Source of the DNA: Syntrophobacterales bacterium
GTDB taxonomy: Bacteria > Desulfobacterota > Syntrophia > Syntrophales > UBA2210
Assembly: GCA_018433345.1 (NCBI GenBank)
Contig: JAHDRK010000040.1
Coordinates: 1-52,412 of the forward strand
Direction of reading: 5' to 3'
Length of the DNA: 52,412 nt
The translations under genes and the position numbers were made by a program. Shown here piece by piece: positions 20,768 through 30,423 of the stretch (its first letter is position 1; every line of letters begins with the position of its first letter). The notes under the pieces were generated by a model. That model did no database searches. It was not told the DNA's origin and worked only from the letters and a program-made list of their open reading frames with translations.

Positions 20768-20880
20768 TACCTCACTTTTCCTTTCGTCAAAAAAATAACT
20801 CGCCCTTCGGTATCGTCGCGACTAAGGATAACACTGCATCGTTCTAACTACCATGAAGACTTGCCGATTGTCAAAAGTGG

Positions 20881-21235
20881 GAAAAGGGGACAGGCTGCTT
20901 TTTTGCTGTTTGTTATAGAAAGGGGGTGACTGATATCGAGTATCGCTGAGGGTTGGCGGGTGATCATATTTATCATGTCCTCAACCGTGGCAACGGGAAG
21001 CGGGAAGTCTTTCATGAAAACGGTGATTATGAGGCCGTTATCGACCTCATGAAAGAGACGAAGGAGATGGAACCACCGTGGGAGCGGCAGAGTGGCAAAC
21101 GCCAATCACCTTACGTCCCGGCCGATCGGCGGCGGATTATCTGCGCCAAGGATCGGGGCTGGAATCGACCCTCAGCCCGAAGGGGAGGCCGAAAAAGGAC
21201 GCCTCCGATGCGAAAATGCAGCCTGTCCCCTTTTC
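20881..21235 (+). mobile_element. Decayed RAYT/IS200-like element with perfect 18-bp inverted ends
   Basis: A 355-bp unit in the mazG-HDOD gap is bounded by the inverted repeats 20881-20898 (GAAAAGGGGACAGGCTGC) and 21218-21235, its exact reverse complement. Inside is the remnant of a REP-associated tyrosine transposase. Size and internal loss make it non-autonomous. The rest of the 669-bp gap (20768-20880 and 21236-21436) holds only the HDOD upstream region and no gene I can support. Confidence 0.7.
20953..21216 (+). pseudogene. REP-associated tyrosine transposase (RAYT/Y1) remnant
   Basis: The frame at 20953 gives GDHIYHVLNRGNGKREVFHE and DYEAVIDLMKE, the conserved N-terminus of RAYT proteins (family context YHVxNRG). 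After about 35 codons similarity stops. The HUH metal motif and catalytic-Tyr region, normally the next ~100 residues, are absent. The typical C-terminal end (GLESTLSPKGRPKKD) appears in a different frame at about 21155-21200. This fits an internal deletion plus frameshift, leaving both ends of the gene. Confidence 0.7.
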
Positions 21236-21368
21236 TGTGGTTTTGTTGTTGAAATCTTGAAAAAATGTATGGCACAATAAAGGCAAATGTCCAGTCATAT
21301 TAGTCAGATAGACTGATTTTCAGGACCGACCACAATTGGTTGATCTTCTTCAGAAAATATGCAAATGT

Positions 21369-21376
21369 GCCGATAA
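21369..21376 (+). promoter_or_regulatory. Sigma-28-type -10 box upstream of the HDOD gene
   Basis: Exact GCCGATAA, the FliA -10 consensus, 60 nt before the ATG at 21437. The -35 region 11-12 bp upstream is poor (about 3 of 8). Support comes mainly from the exact octamer and from near-identical boxes before two chemoreceptor loci in this window. Confidence 0.4.
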
Positions 21377-21436
21377 GTATCAGTGAGTCATTGCATGTCG
21401 GTGGTCTCGTAGAAAGACTCGCGAAGGAACAAGGCC

Positions 21437-22447
21437 ATGATCATCACCTGCGCCCTATGTAAAAAGGTTTATGATATCCCGGAGGAGCGCCTCAGGCTGC
21501 AGGGGTCCTCTGTCGCTTTTTACTGCCAGGCCTGTGGAAATCTCATCGAAATCAAGCTTCCGGGGAAAGGTGCCGATGGACCTCCACCTAAAGATTCCCT
21601 GGTATCAGGAGATGCCCTGAAAAAAAGAATTTTGATGACCGTCGAAGACCTGCCCCCTATGCCGCAGGTGGCACAGAAGGCTCGACAAGTAATCGCCAAT
21701 GAACGATCGAGCTTCAGGGATCTGGCGCGTATCATAGAAACCGATCAGGCTATCGCCACGCGGGTGCTCAAGATGGCCAACTCCTCCTATTACGGCTTGG
21801 TGAGCAAGGTTACTTCAATTCAGCACGCAGCGGCTCTGCTGGGCATGAAGACGCTGAACGATCTCCTCATATTCGCCTGCGCCGGAACCCTCCTCGAACA
21901 AGAGTTGCTTGGTTATGGCCTGATGACGGGAGATCTCTGGAAGCATTCATTGGCGACGGCCGGATGTGCACGCTCGCTTGCCGCAAAGAAAAGACCTCAC
22001 ATAACGGACGATGCGTTCACCACCGGGCTGATTCACGACTGCGGAAAGATCATCCTGGATCCCTACATCGCCGAACGGCACGACCGGTTCATGGCCTTTC
22101 TCGAACCGGAGGGAACGTCCTTCCTCGATGCAGAGAAGGAGTTACTCGGTTTCGATCACGCCGAGATCGCATCCGAGGTCTGTCGGAAGTGGCACATCCC
22201 CGAAAACATGACCCTGGCAATCCAGGCCCATCACAAACCATCCCTGGCAGGAGGGGACGAGCTCGCTCATATCGTGCACGCCGCGGATGCCATTGCCCTG
22301 ATGACTGGCATCGGATCGGGCATCGACGGCATGAAATATGAAATCGATGTGGCCGTGATGGAATCCCTGGAACTTAACAGTAACGAAATCGGCCTTCACA
22401 TGGCATCCGCCCTCGAATTCGTGGAGGAGGCTTTGGAACTTTACTAA
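21437..22447 (+). CDS. Zinc-ribbon HDOD-domain signalling protein
   Basis: Cytoplasmic protein of 336 aa. Residues 1-40 form an MJ0042-type zinc ribbon (C5xxC8 and C30xxC33). After a Pro/Gly linker, an HDOD domain fills about residues 65-290, starting with the family phrase LPPMPQVAQKARQVI. Residues resembling HD-phosphohydrolase ligands are kept: WKHS, LIHDCGK, FDHAE, QAHH and HAAD, so metal binding is possible. HDOD proteins act in regulation of motility, stress and c-di-GMP pathways, usually without proven catalysis. The possible sigma-28 box upstream fits a motility role. A strong terminator follows. Confidence 0.88.
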   Translation: MIITCALCKKVYDIPEERLRLQGSSVAFYCQACGNLIEIKLPGKGADGPPPKDSLVSGDALKKRILMTVEDLPPMPQVAQKARQVIANERSSFRDLARIIETDQAIATRVLKMANSSYYGLVSKVTSIQHAAALLGMKTLNDLLIFACAGTLLEQELLGYGLMTGDLWKHSLATAGCARSLAAKKRPHITDDAFTTGLIHDCGKIILDPYIAERHDRFMAFLEPEGTSFLDAEKELLGFDHAEIASEVCRKWHIPENMTLAIQAHHKPSLAGGDELAHIVHAADAIALMTGIGSGIDGMKYEIDVAVMESLELNSNEIGLHMASALEFVEEALELY

Positions 22448-22498
22448 ACAAAATAATCTAAAAGGCAATTCAGGAGAACGCGAATTGCGGACCGCCGA

Positions 22499-22546
22499 AA
22501 CCGTTCATACCGAGCCAATGTAAGCATGAACGGTTCTGTTTTCTTC
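22499..22546 (+). terminator. Intrinsic terminator after the HDOD gene
   Basis: Perfect 10-bp arms AACCGTTCAT (22499-22508) and ATGAACGGTT (22526-22535) with a 17-nt loop, followed by the T-rich tail CTGTTTTCTT. No T-run exists on the other side, so it is directed on plus. It ends the HDOD transcript 50 nt after its stop and lies before the composite repeat. Confidence 0.7.
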
Positions 22547-22615
22547 CATTCCTCCCCCGGGCTATCCTGAGCTCATCAAAGTGCCCGGGATGAACGGGTT
22601 AATAGTTCTAACCCC

Positions 22616-22933
22616 GGCCCCGATTCCTAGGTCTCAGAATCTCTTTTCGACGGTTCCAGATCTCACTTCACTACGCCTCGAAAACTCCCCCTTCGGGCTC
22701 AGACAGTTCGAGGCGCGGTCGTTCCGCTTCGATGGGAACCGTTACCGAAAAAAGCTTTATTCGCCCTTCGGAATCACGGCCGCGGATTATCCCGTCGCAA
22801 AACATCCGATCCCTTGCCTGGTCCTCTCCCGCCCCATCCTTCGACTGGCCCCCCGACCTTGAACCTTTTACCCCTCGCCTGCGGCAAAGCCGCGCCTTTT
22901 ACCCAAATGTCAAGTTTAAAGATTTGACCCCAT
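22616..22933. repeat. Composite intergenic repeat, copy A
   Basis: About 318 bp in the 497-bp gap between HDOD and waaA. From left: a ~225-bp core, a short run of 7-bp units ending in (A/G)CC, a GCGGC-AAA-GCCGC mini-hairpin, one more 7-bp unit, and a 29-bp boundary box (22905-22933) that begins AAATGTCAAG and ends TTTGACCCCAT. The core is the reverse complement of copy B, with about 15 mismatches by my count. Copy A has fewer 7-bp units than copy B. Confidence 0.9.
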
Positions 22934-22944
22934 TCGGGTTCTTT

Positions 22945-24249
22945 CTACCCCTTGTACGATTCGTACACCCGGGCTATGATGCCCGCGTATCGAGCAGCTG
23001 CGCCCCGGTTTTCCTCCACCACCCTGCGTCCGGCCGCACCGCGGCGGCGGCGTTCCTCGTCGTTGGAAAGCAGGTCTCCAAGCGTGGCCGCCAGCTCGTC
23101 ACCATCGTGAACCGTGATCCCTCCTCCAGCCTCGTCCAGCAGTCGCCCCTCTTCGCTGAAATCGTCCATGTGGGGTCCGTGAAGGACCACCTTCCCCCAG
23201 GCCGAAGCTTCCAGGACGTTCTGTCCTCCCTTGGGCACGAGGCTTCCGCCGCAGAAGACGACCGTTGCTACACCGTAAAGACCGAAGAGGCGGCCCATGG
23301 AATCCACCACAACCACCTGTGAACGGGCATCCGCTTTCCCCGCCTCGATATCGGTCAGCACCGCCGCTTCCAATTTCCTGTCCTGGAGCATGTCCATGAC
23401 GCGTCCGGCGCGGTCCACGTGCCTGGGCACGAGTACCAGGCGAAGACCGGGATGAGCGGGCAGCAATTTCTCATAGACATCGACAAGGATGGTTTCCTCG
23501 CCTTCGTGAGTACTACCGCCGACGATCACCCTGTCTTCAATGGAAAGATCGAGCAGGAGCGCCGTTTTCTCCCGGAGTTCCGAGGTCGCGCGCTCCACCA
23601 GGCCGTCATACTTGGCATTTCCCACGACTTCGATACGGGACGGATCCATCCCGATTTTCCGCAACCGGGCGGCGTCCGTTTCCGAGATCACGCCGGCGGC
23701 GTCCAGACGATCGAGGACCCCTTTCCAGAAGAACCGCGTGGCTCGGTATCCCTCGAAGGAACGGGGGGACAGGCGTCCGTTCACCATGACCACCCGAACC
23801 GACCGCTGCGCGCAGATTCTTATGAAATTGGGCCACAGTTCCGTTTCGACGATGGCAAAGAGATCGGGGTTTACCCGATCCATGACTCCGCGGATAACCG
23901 GCGGAATGTCCAGGGGAAAATAGAATATTCTCGATGCCTCCGGAACAAGCCTCGCGGCCGCCGCCTGGCCCGTCTCGGTGCCGGTTGAAAGGAACAGCGC
24001 TCCATCCGGGTAGAGGAGCCGCAGTTGGGCGACGATGGGCGACGCCGCGGTCACCTCTCCCACCGATACGGCATGTACCCATATGCGTGGCGAACCTTCC
24101 ACCCCTTCGAAGGTCCCTGGAGGATGAAAGCCGAGCTTGGGACCTACGCTTGCCCGGTATTTTCCCGACACCAGTATCCGCCAGGCGTACCAAGGGGCAA
24201 ACGTCACGGCCGCCACTGAAAGGATGGCGTTGTAAGTGAATACGTGCAT
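22945..24249 (-). CDS. waaA: 3-deoxy-D-manno-octulosonic acid (Kdo) transferase
   Basis: Inner-membrane glycosyltransferase (GT30) that adds Kdo to lipid IVA, the first LPS core step. From the ATG at 24249 the product is 434 aa, the usual size. An N-terminal membrane anchor (about 5-24) is followed by the acceptor domain with HAVSVGEVTAA (catalytic Glu), VETELWPN, VNGRLSPRSFEGYR, and the C-terminal GGSTHEGEE, PRHVDRAGRV and GGSLVPKGGQNVLEA motifs. GAGGTT is 6 nt upstream. The open frame continues 99 codons upstream without family similarity. It is read toward copy A of the repeat, whose boundary box ends 12 bp after its stop. Confidence 0.95.
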   Translation of the reverse strand: MHVFTYNAILSVAAVTFAPWYAWRILVSGKYRASVGPKLGFHPPGTFEGVEGSPRIWVHAVSVGEVTAASPIVAQLRLLYPDGALFLSTGTETGQAAAARLVPEASRIFYFPLDIPPVIRGVMDRVNPDLFAIVETELWPNFIRICAQRSVRVVMVNGRLSPRSFEGYRATRFFWKGVLDRLDAAGVISETDAARLRKIGMDPSRIEVVGNAKYDGLVERATSELREKTALLLDLSIEDRVIVGGSTHEGEETILVDVYEKLLPAHPGLRLVLVPRHVDRAGRVMDMLQDRKLEAAVLTDIEAGKADARSQVVVVDSMGRLFGLYGVATVVFCGGSLVPKGGQNVLEASAWGKVVLHGPHMDDFSEEGRLLDEAGGGITVHDGDELAATLGDLLSNDEERRRRGAAGRRVVEENRGAAARYAGIIARVYESYKG

Positions 24250-24343
24250 GATGAAAACCTCAATACCACGGGGCAACCTGTTCCGCAATAAGGGCGTGGA
24301 TGCCCATATCCACTTAGACGGTTTTTTCATTCTTCTTATCATG

Positions 24344-24373
24344 TTGACACGGGCGAAATCTCTGTAGTAAGTT
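24344..24373 (+). promoter_or_regulatory. Promoter candidate for rpe in the waaA/rpe divergent gap
   Basis: Perfect TTGACA (24344-24349) followed by TAAGTT after 18 bp (24368-24373) or TAGTAA after 15 bp (24365-24370). Neither -10 is ideal. This is the best candidate in the 312-bp gap 24250-24561; nothing else in the gap was recognised. The leader to the rpe ATG would be about 180 nt. Confidence 0.35.
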
Positions 24374-24561
24374 GTTTGTGGATTGTTCACCCTTGGGCGA
24401 CGGTTACGGGTTTTCCCGTAGCTGTGGCCGGAACGCGCCGCGGAAATCGTAAATCTAAAGGGAGACGGTGTGGCGAGAAAGGGTAGGCGGAGAATAACGG
24501 ATCGCTGCGACGCACCCTCGGGGTGAAAGGCAGGGGTTCCTTCCATTTCCTCACAGGTAAA

Positions 24562-25224
24562 ATGAGAAAAATCGCACCTTCAATTCTTTCGTCAAATTTC
24601 GCGAAACTGGCTGAGGAAATCGCCGCCGTGGAGGATGCCGGCGCGGACATGGTGCACGTGGATGTTATGGACGGCCGTTTCGTGCCGAACCTGACCATCG
24701 GGCCGCCGATCATCGGTTCTATCAGGAAGGTGACCGATCTTCCCCTGGACGTGCACCTCATGATCGAGGCCCCCGAGCGGTCTCTCGATCAATACATCGA
24801 GGCGGGTTGCGATTTCATAACCGTTCACGTGGAGGCATCGACCCACCTGCATCGGACCGTTCAGGCCGTAAAGGAAGGTGGATGCAAGGCGGGCGTATCT
24901 CTCAACCCGGCAACGCCGCTTTCCATGCTTGACGACATCATGGAGGACATCGACCTCCTCCTGATAATGACGGTAAACCCGGGCTTCGGGGGGCAGGCAT
25001 TCATAAAGACCATGTTTCCTAAAATAACCGGCGCCAGGCGTCTCATCGACAGCCGAAATCCCGGCGTTCTGTTGGAGGTGGACGGCGGGGTCACGGTGGA
25101 CAACATCGGGGCCATCGCCGACGCGGGTGCCGACATTCTCGTGGCCGGTTCATCTATTTTCCACAGCCCCGACTACGCCGTCACCATCGGCCGGATGAGG
25201 GAAAGGCTTCGCGCCGTGGTGTGA
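24562..25224 (+). CDS. rpe: Ribulose-phosphate 3-epimerase
   Basis: Interconverts ribulose 5-phosphate and xylulose 5-phosphate (pentose phosphate pathway, cytoplasm). The 220-aa TIM barrel has IAPSILSSNFAKL, the metal/acid motif HVDVMDGRFVPNLTIGP, DVHLMI, MTVNPGFGGQ and the catalytic EVDGGV. The ATG at 24562 is chosen because the conserved N-terminus (MRKIAPSIL) begins there; an upstream ATG at 24523 adds 13 atypical residues. Its stop overlaps the next gene by 4 nt. Confidence 0.96.
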   Translation: MRKIAPSILSSNFAKLAEEIAAVEDAGADMVHVDVMDGRFVPNLTIGPPIIGSIRKVTDLPLDVHLMIEAPERSLDQYIEAGCDFITVHVEASTHLHRTVQAVKEGGCKAGVSLNPATPLSMLDDIMEDIDLLLIMTVNPGFGGQAFIKTMFPKITGARRLIDSRNPGVLLEVDGGVTVDNIGAIADAGADILVAGSSIFHSPDYAVTIGRMRERLRAVV

Positions 25225-25907
25225 CAAGGATGGAACCCACGATCGACCGAATAAAGGCCCTGGATATCAAGGGTTTCCTTGACGAAGAAGAAGGTATGCG
25301 GCTTTACGATCTTTCCCGCGAGGCCGCAGCCCTCGGCCCCTGCCTGGAAATCGGCAGTTACTGCGGAAAATCTACGGCCTACCTGGCCGCGGGGTGCCGC
25401 GAACGGGGAAGCGTATTGTTTACCATCGATCATCATCAAGGTTCAGAGGAGCAACAGCCCGGAGAGGAATATTTCGACCCCGATCTCCTGGATTCCGAAA
25501 CCGGGCGAATCGACACTTTCAGGTCATTCAGGGAAACAATCGAAATGCTCGGGCTGTCCAACACGGTGGTGCCCATAGTATCCACATCCGAAGTGGCGGC
25601 ACGCTTTTGGTCCACGCCCCTCTCGATGGTTTTTATAGACGGAGGCCACGCCATGGAAACGGCCTTTCTGGATTATGCCTGCTGGTCGCCCCACATCCTC
25701 CCCGGCGGATACTTGGCCATACACGATATCTTTACCGATCCCGCCGAAGGGGGGCAGGCCCCCTGGTATCTCTACCGAATGGCGCTGGACTCGGGTCTCT
25801 TCAGGGAACTGCCCCGGGTGAAAACCTTGGGGATCCTTCAACGCATCCCGCTGCATTCCTTGGTGGACTATGCCTTCGCCATGCGCGACAAACTGTCTTC
25901 AAAGTGA
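25221..25907 (+). CDS. Class I SAM-dependent methyltransferase, substrate unknown
   Basis: A 228-aa Rossmann-type methyltransferase of the Methyltransf_24 kind. Motif I is PCLEIGSYCGKSTAYLA (about residues 40-56), the acidic end of beta-2 is FTIDHH, and the later FIDGGHAMETAFLDYACW and PGGYLAIHDIF are typical of this group. The substrate cannot be read from sequence; relatives act on sugars or small molecules. It may start at the GTG at 25221, overlapping the rpe stop, or at the ATG at 25230; neither has a clear SD. It is co-transcribed with rpe. Confidence 0.75.
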   Translation: MTRMEPTIDRIKALDIKGFLDEEEGMRLYDLSREAAALGPCLEIGSYCGKSTAYLAAGCRERGSVLFTIDHHQGSEEQQPGEEYFDPDLLDSETGRIDTFRSFRETIEMLGLSNTVVPIVSTSEVAARFWSTPLSMVFIDGGHAMETAFLDYACWSPHILPGGYLAIHDIFTDPAEGGQAPWYLYRMALDSGLFRELPRVKTLGILQRIPLHSLVDYAFAMRDKLSSK

Positions 25908-26022
25908 CGCCCGCCGGTGTTTCGAGGGTCCCGAAAACGAACGACCGGGCTTTGCTTCTCACTTTATGATTGACGATGAAGACAGCCTCTGTTATCAACA
26001 TTAATCTCGCCGGAGACGGACC

Positions 26023-27633
26023 ATGGGAATCCAAACATCTCTGATAATCATAGGTGGTTTCGGTCTTTTTTTATACGGGATGCATCTGGTGGGCGACTCC
26101 CTCCATAAATTGTCTCACAATCTCCTGAAAACCATGGTGGAAGCGCTTGCGGGGGGACGGATTCCTTCGGCACTCGCAGGCGCGGCTGCAGCCGTAATAA
26201 TTCAGAGTTACACCGCGACGTCGGTGACGGTGGCCGGTGCCCTCAACGCTGGAATCATCCGGTTATCCGCGGCCTTGGCGGTGATGCTCGGCGCGAACCT
26301 AGGCATCACGATCACGGCGCATATACTCGCTACAAATTTGATGGACGTGGCGCCTTTCTTCGTCTTTATCGGCGCCCTCTATTATTTTTTCACGCCTAAA
26401 ACCAGGAACAAGAACCGGGGGATAGCACTTTTTGCTTTCGGCCTATTATTTATCGGTCTTTCGATGATGAGCGAGGGCATGGGAGAACTCGCCGGTGAGA
26501 AGGGTGTGATTGACTTTTTGCGTCCCCTTGAAACGTCACCATTTCTCATGGTTATTACAGGCATCATGGCGACGGTTCTCCTGAAGGGCAGCGCCAATGC
26601 CGCCATAGGATTGATAATCGCTGTCGCCCTGGGAGGCATGATAGATCTTCAAGCATCGCTGTATTTTGTTTTCGGGGCAAACGTGGGCGGATGCCTGATC
26701 GGGCTCGTTGAAGGGAGGGGGACAAACCCGGCCAACCGGAGGCTCGTCCTGGGGAACGTCCTGTTCAATTTCGGAGGCCTGCTCCTAGCCCTGGCCATGG
26801 TTTCCCTCTACCTGGCACGACTTCCGCTTATCTCCGAAAGCCTTCCAAGACAGATCGCACTGGCTCACACGGCCTTCAACCTTGTTTTACTGGTGGTTTT
26901 TCTTCCTCTTATCCCTGTCATTGTGAAGTTCCTGGAACGTGTCGTACCAGGCGAGATCGACATGAAACAGGAAATCAGGTATCTCAATGAAAACTTCATT
27001 TCAACCCCTTACCTGGCCATTATGGCCGTCACCAGGGAATTGACGGTCATGCTTTCCCTGTGCATGGGGATGCTCGACAAGGCGGAGGCTTGCATCGTGG
27101 CCTACAATCACAAGCTGAAGAACGAGATCATTTTCGATGAAGAATCCGTCGACGAGATGCAGAAAAACATAACCAACTACCTCGTAGAGATTACGCGGAA
27201 TGAACTTACCGATCGAGAGCGTCGCTTGATTCCCGCCCTCCTTCATAGTGTCAACGATCTTGAAAAGATCGCCGATTACTGTGAAGACATAGTAAAGTTG
27301 GCCCAGCGAGTCTTCGAGGAAAACCTTTCCTTTTCCGGGGCGGCGGGCGAAGAGTTGGAACGACTTTTCGCGAAAACGAGGACCATGATGAAATACACCT
27401 ATCGGGCCATTGACGAAAACGACGCCAAGGCCGCCCAGCTCACTCTCACAATCAAGAAGGAAATCGACGAACTCATCGCCCAGTACAAGCTGAATCACGT
27501 AAAACGGCTTGAATCGGGAACCTGCACCAATGAACCCGGATTGGTGTTTTCAGATATTCTTACCGATATCGAACATATCAATGACCATCTCCTCAACATC
27601 ACCAAGGGTATCCTCCACATCGGCAAGCGTTAG
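26023..27633 (+). CDS. Na/Pi-cotransporter II-related protein with PhoU-like domain
   Basis: Inner-membrane protein of 536 aa. An N-terminal ~315-residue part has about eight hydrophobic segments arranged as two inverted repeats, as in the NptA/YjbB family, followed by a cytoplasmic helical PhoU-like domain (about 340-530). The substrate motif, normally QSSS(A/S) in both repeats, is QSYTA (61-65) in the first and KGSAN (188-192) in the second. Phosphate transport is therefore uncertain. It follows the methyltransferase by 115 nt and is bordered downstream by copy B of the repeat. Confidence 0.85.
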   Translation: MGIQTSLIIIGGFGLFLYGMHLVGDSLHKLSHNLLKTMVEALAGGRIPSALAGAAAAVIIQSYTATSVTVAGALNAGIIRLSAALAVMLGANLGITITAHILATNLMDVAPFFVFIGALYYFFTPKTRNKNRGIALFAFGLLFIGLSMMSEGMGELAGEKGVIDFLRPLETSPFLMVITGIMATVLLKGSANAAIGLIIAVALGGMIDLQASLYFVFGANVGGCLIGLVEGRGTNPANRRLVLGNVLFNFGGLLLALAMVSLYLARLPLISESLPRQIALAHTAFNLVLLVVFLPLIPVIVKFLERVVPGEIDMKQEIRYLNENFISTPYLAIMAVTRELTVMLSLCMGMLDKAEACIVAYNHKLKNEIIFDEESVDEMQKNITNYLVEITRNELTDRERRLIPALLHSVNDLEKIADYCEDIVKLAQRVFEENLSFSGAAGEELERLFAKTRTMMKYTYRAIDENDAKAAQLTLTIKKEIDELIAQYKLNHVKRLESGTCTNEPGLVFSDILTDIEHINDHLLNITKGILHIGKR

Positions 27634-27640
27634 GATCAAG

Positions 27641-28070
27641 ATGGGGGGTCAAATCTTTAAACTTGACATTTGGGTAAAAGGCGCGGCTTTGCCGCAGGCG
27701 AGAGGCGAGAGGTAAAAGGTTCAAGGTTCAAGGTCGGGGGGAGAGCCTAGCCGAAGGATGGGGCGGGAGAGGACCCGGCAAGGGATCGTATGTTTTGCGA
27801 CGGGATAATCCGCGGCCGTGATTCCGAAGGGCGAATCAAGCTTTTTTTGGTAACGGTTCCCATCGAAGCGGAACGACCGCGCCTCGGATTGTCTGAGCCC
27901 GGAGGGCGAGTTTTCGAGGCGTAGTGAAGCGAGATACGGAACCGTCGAAAAAAGATTCTGAGACCGAGGAATCGGGGCGGAGGATAGGGTGGTTAGGGGT
28001 AAAAGGCTAGGGGCGCGGCTTTGCCGCAGGCTAGGGGCGATAGGCAATGGGCTATAGGCGAGGGGGAGAG
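27641..28070. repeat. Composite intergenic repeat, copy B (inverted, extended)
   Basis: Inverted relative to copy A. From left: the boundary box (27641-27671), one 7-bp unit, the 17-bp hairpin unit GGCGCGGCTTTGCCGCA, then units GGCGAGA, GGCGAGA, GGTAAAA, GGTTCAA, GGTTCAA, the ~225-bp core to about 27980, and a second heptad array with another 17-bp hairpin unit to about 28070. It fills most of the 646-bp gap before groES. Its open minus-strand frame resembles the copy A frame, but most differences change amino acids, so I do not call it a gene. Confidence 0.9.
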
Positions 28071-28174
28071 TCCGGGTGAAGGATGGAACGGGGGAGTCGG
28101 GGAGCGATTCACGTTCATCACCGTCGGAAGTGTTTTAAGCTCATACCGAGATCCAAAAAAATTGATCCCATCTC

Positions 28175-28204
28175 TTGACAGGACCCATTTGATGTTTATG
28201 TTAT
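28175..28204 (+). promoter_or_regulatory. Sigma-70-type promoter of groES-groEL
   Basis: Perfect TTGACA (28175-28180), 18-bp spacer, TGTTAT (28199-28204; 4 of 6). Transcription would start near 28211, about 70 nt before the groES ATG. I found no CIRCE inverted repeat (TTAGCACTC/GAGTGCTAA), so HrcA control is not supported. A CCCAT lies nearby, but the spacing does not fit a sigma-32 promoter. Confidence 0.5.
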
Positions 28205-28279
28205 GCGCAATCGAGCTGATTTGTAAGGATTTTCTTGTCTTAAACCAATACCATGTATGAGGAAAGGAGATTCACAAAA

Positions 28280-28570
28280 ATGAAAATCAGGCCGTTACAC
28301 GACAGGATCTTGGTGCGAAGGCTGGAGGAAGAAGAAAAAACCAAAGGCGGCATCATTATCCCGGACAGCGCGAAGGAAAAACCCATGGAAGGCGAGGTAA
28401 TCGCCGTAGGGAAGGGTAAAAAGACCGAGGACGGAAAGGTTCTCAAGCCCGAAGTCAAAGAGGGCGACAGGGTTCTCTTCAGCAAGTACGCTGGAACGGA
28501 AGTCAATATTGACGACGTGGAACACCTTATAATGCGGGAAGACGATATTCTGGCAATAATTGAAAAGTAA
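28280..28570 (+). CDS. groES: Co-chaperonin GroES
   Basis: The 10-kDa heptameric lid of the GroEL folding chamber. 96 aa from the ATG at 28280: [20 protein letters not shown], a mobile loop around residues 20-32 with GGIIIPD, and the C-terminal [10 protein letters not shown] are canonical. AAGGAG stands 10 nt upstream of this ATG. An in-frame upstream ATG at 28253 would add nine non-conserved residues. groEL follows after 26 nt. Confidence 0.97.
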   Translation: MKIRPLHDRILVRRLEEEEKTKGGIIIPDSAKEKPMEGEVIAVGKGKKTEDGKVLKPEVKEGDRVLFSKYAGTEVNIDDVEHLIMREDDILAIIEK

Positions 28571-28590
28571 GGTTTGAAAAGGAGGATTAG

Positions 28591-30225
<1,635 letters not shown>

Positions 30226-30276
30226 TGCCCTGTCAACTTCCTTTTTAATGCCTCCGTAACGGAGGTTCGCGATAGT

Positions 30277-30306
30277 AAAGGCCTTCCCCGGGGGGAAGGC
30301 CTTTTT
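30277..30306 (+). terminator. Intrinsic terminator of groES-groEL
   Basis: A 13-bp stem with arms AAAGGCCTTCCCC (30277-30289) and GGGGAAGGCCTTT (30292-30304), a tight loop, ending in a T-run (to 30306). A smaller hairpin, CCTCCG-TAA-CGGAGG (30251-30265), lies just upstream. Together they separate groEL from ileS. Confidence 0.85.
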
Positions 30307-30423
30307 GTATGACCGTCAATGATCCCTTCGGAACCGGCGGAATCGACCGGACAATTGTATTGCCTCTGCATTCTCCGATGTGATATAGGAACCTCCAAAC
30401 ACGCGCATGCGGGGAGTCGCCCT

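Noticed and set aside
27721-28047. Open frame in repeat copy B resembling one in copy A (PIPRSQNLFSTVP..., shared over ~70 residues)
   Set aside because: Most nucleotide differences between the copies change amino acids, so selection on protein is not supported; the similarity reflects the DNA repeat.
28080-28280. CIRCE or sigma-32 control of groES-groEL
   Set aside because: No TTAGCACTC/GAGTGCTAA dyad; CTTGAC and CCCAT are present but with impossible spacing for sigma-32.
30226-30423. T-box leader before ileS
   Set aside because: The region holds the groEL terminator and a small hairpin; no specifier loop, T-box sequence or antiterminator seen.
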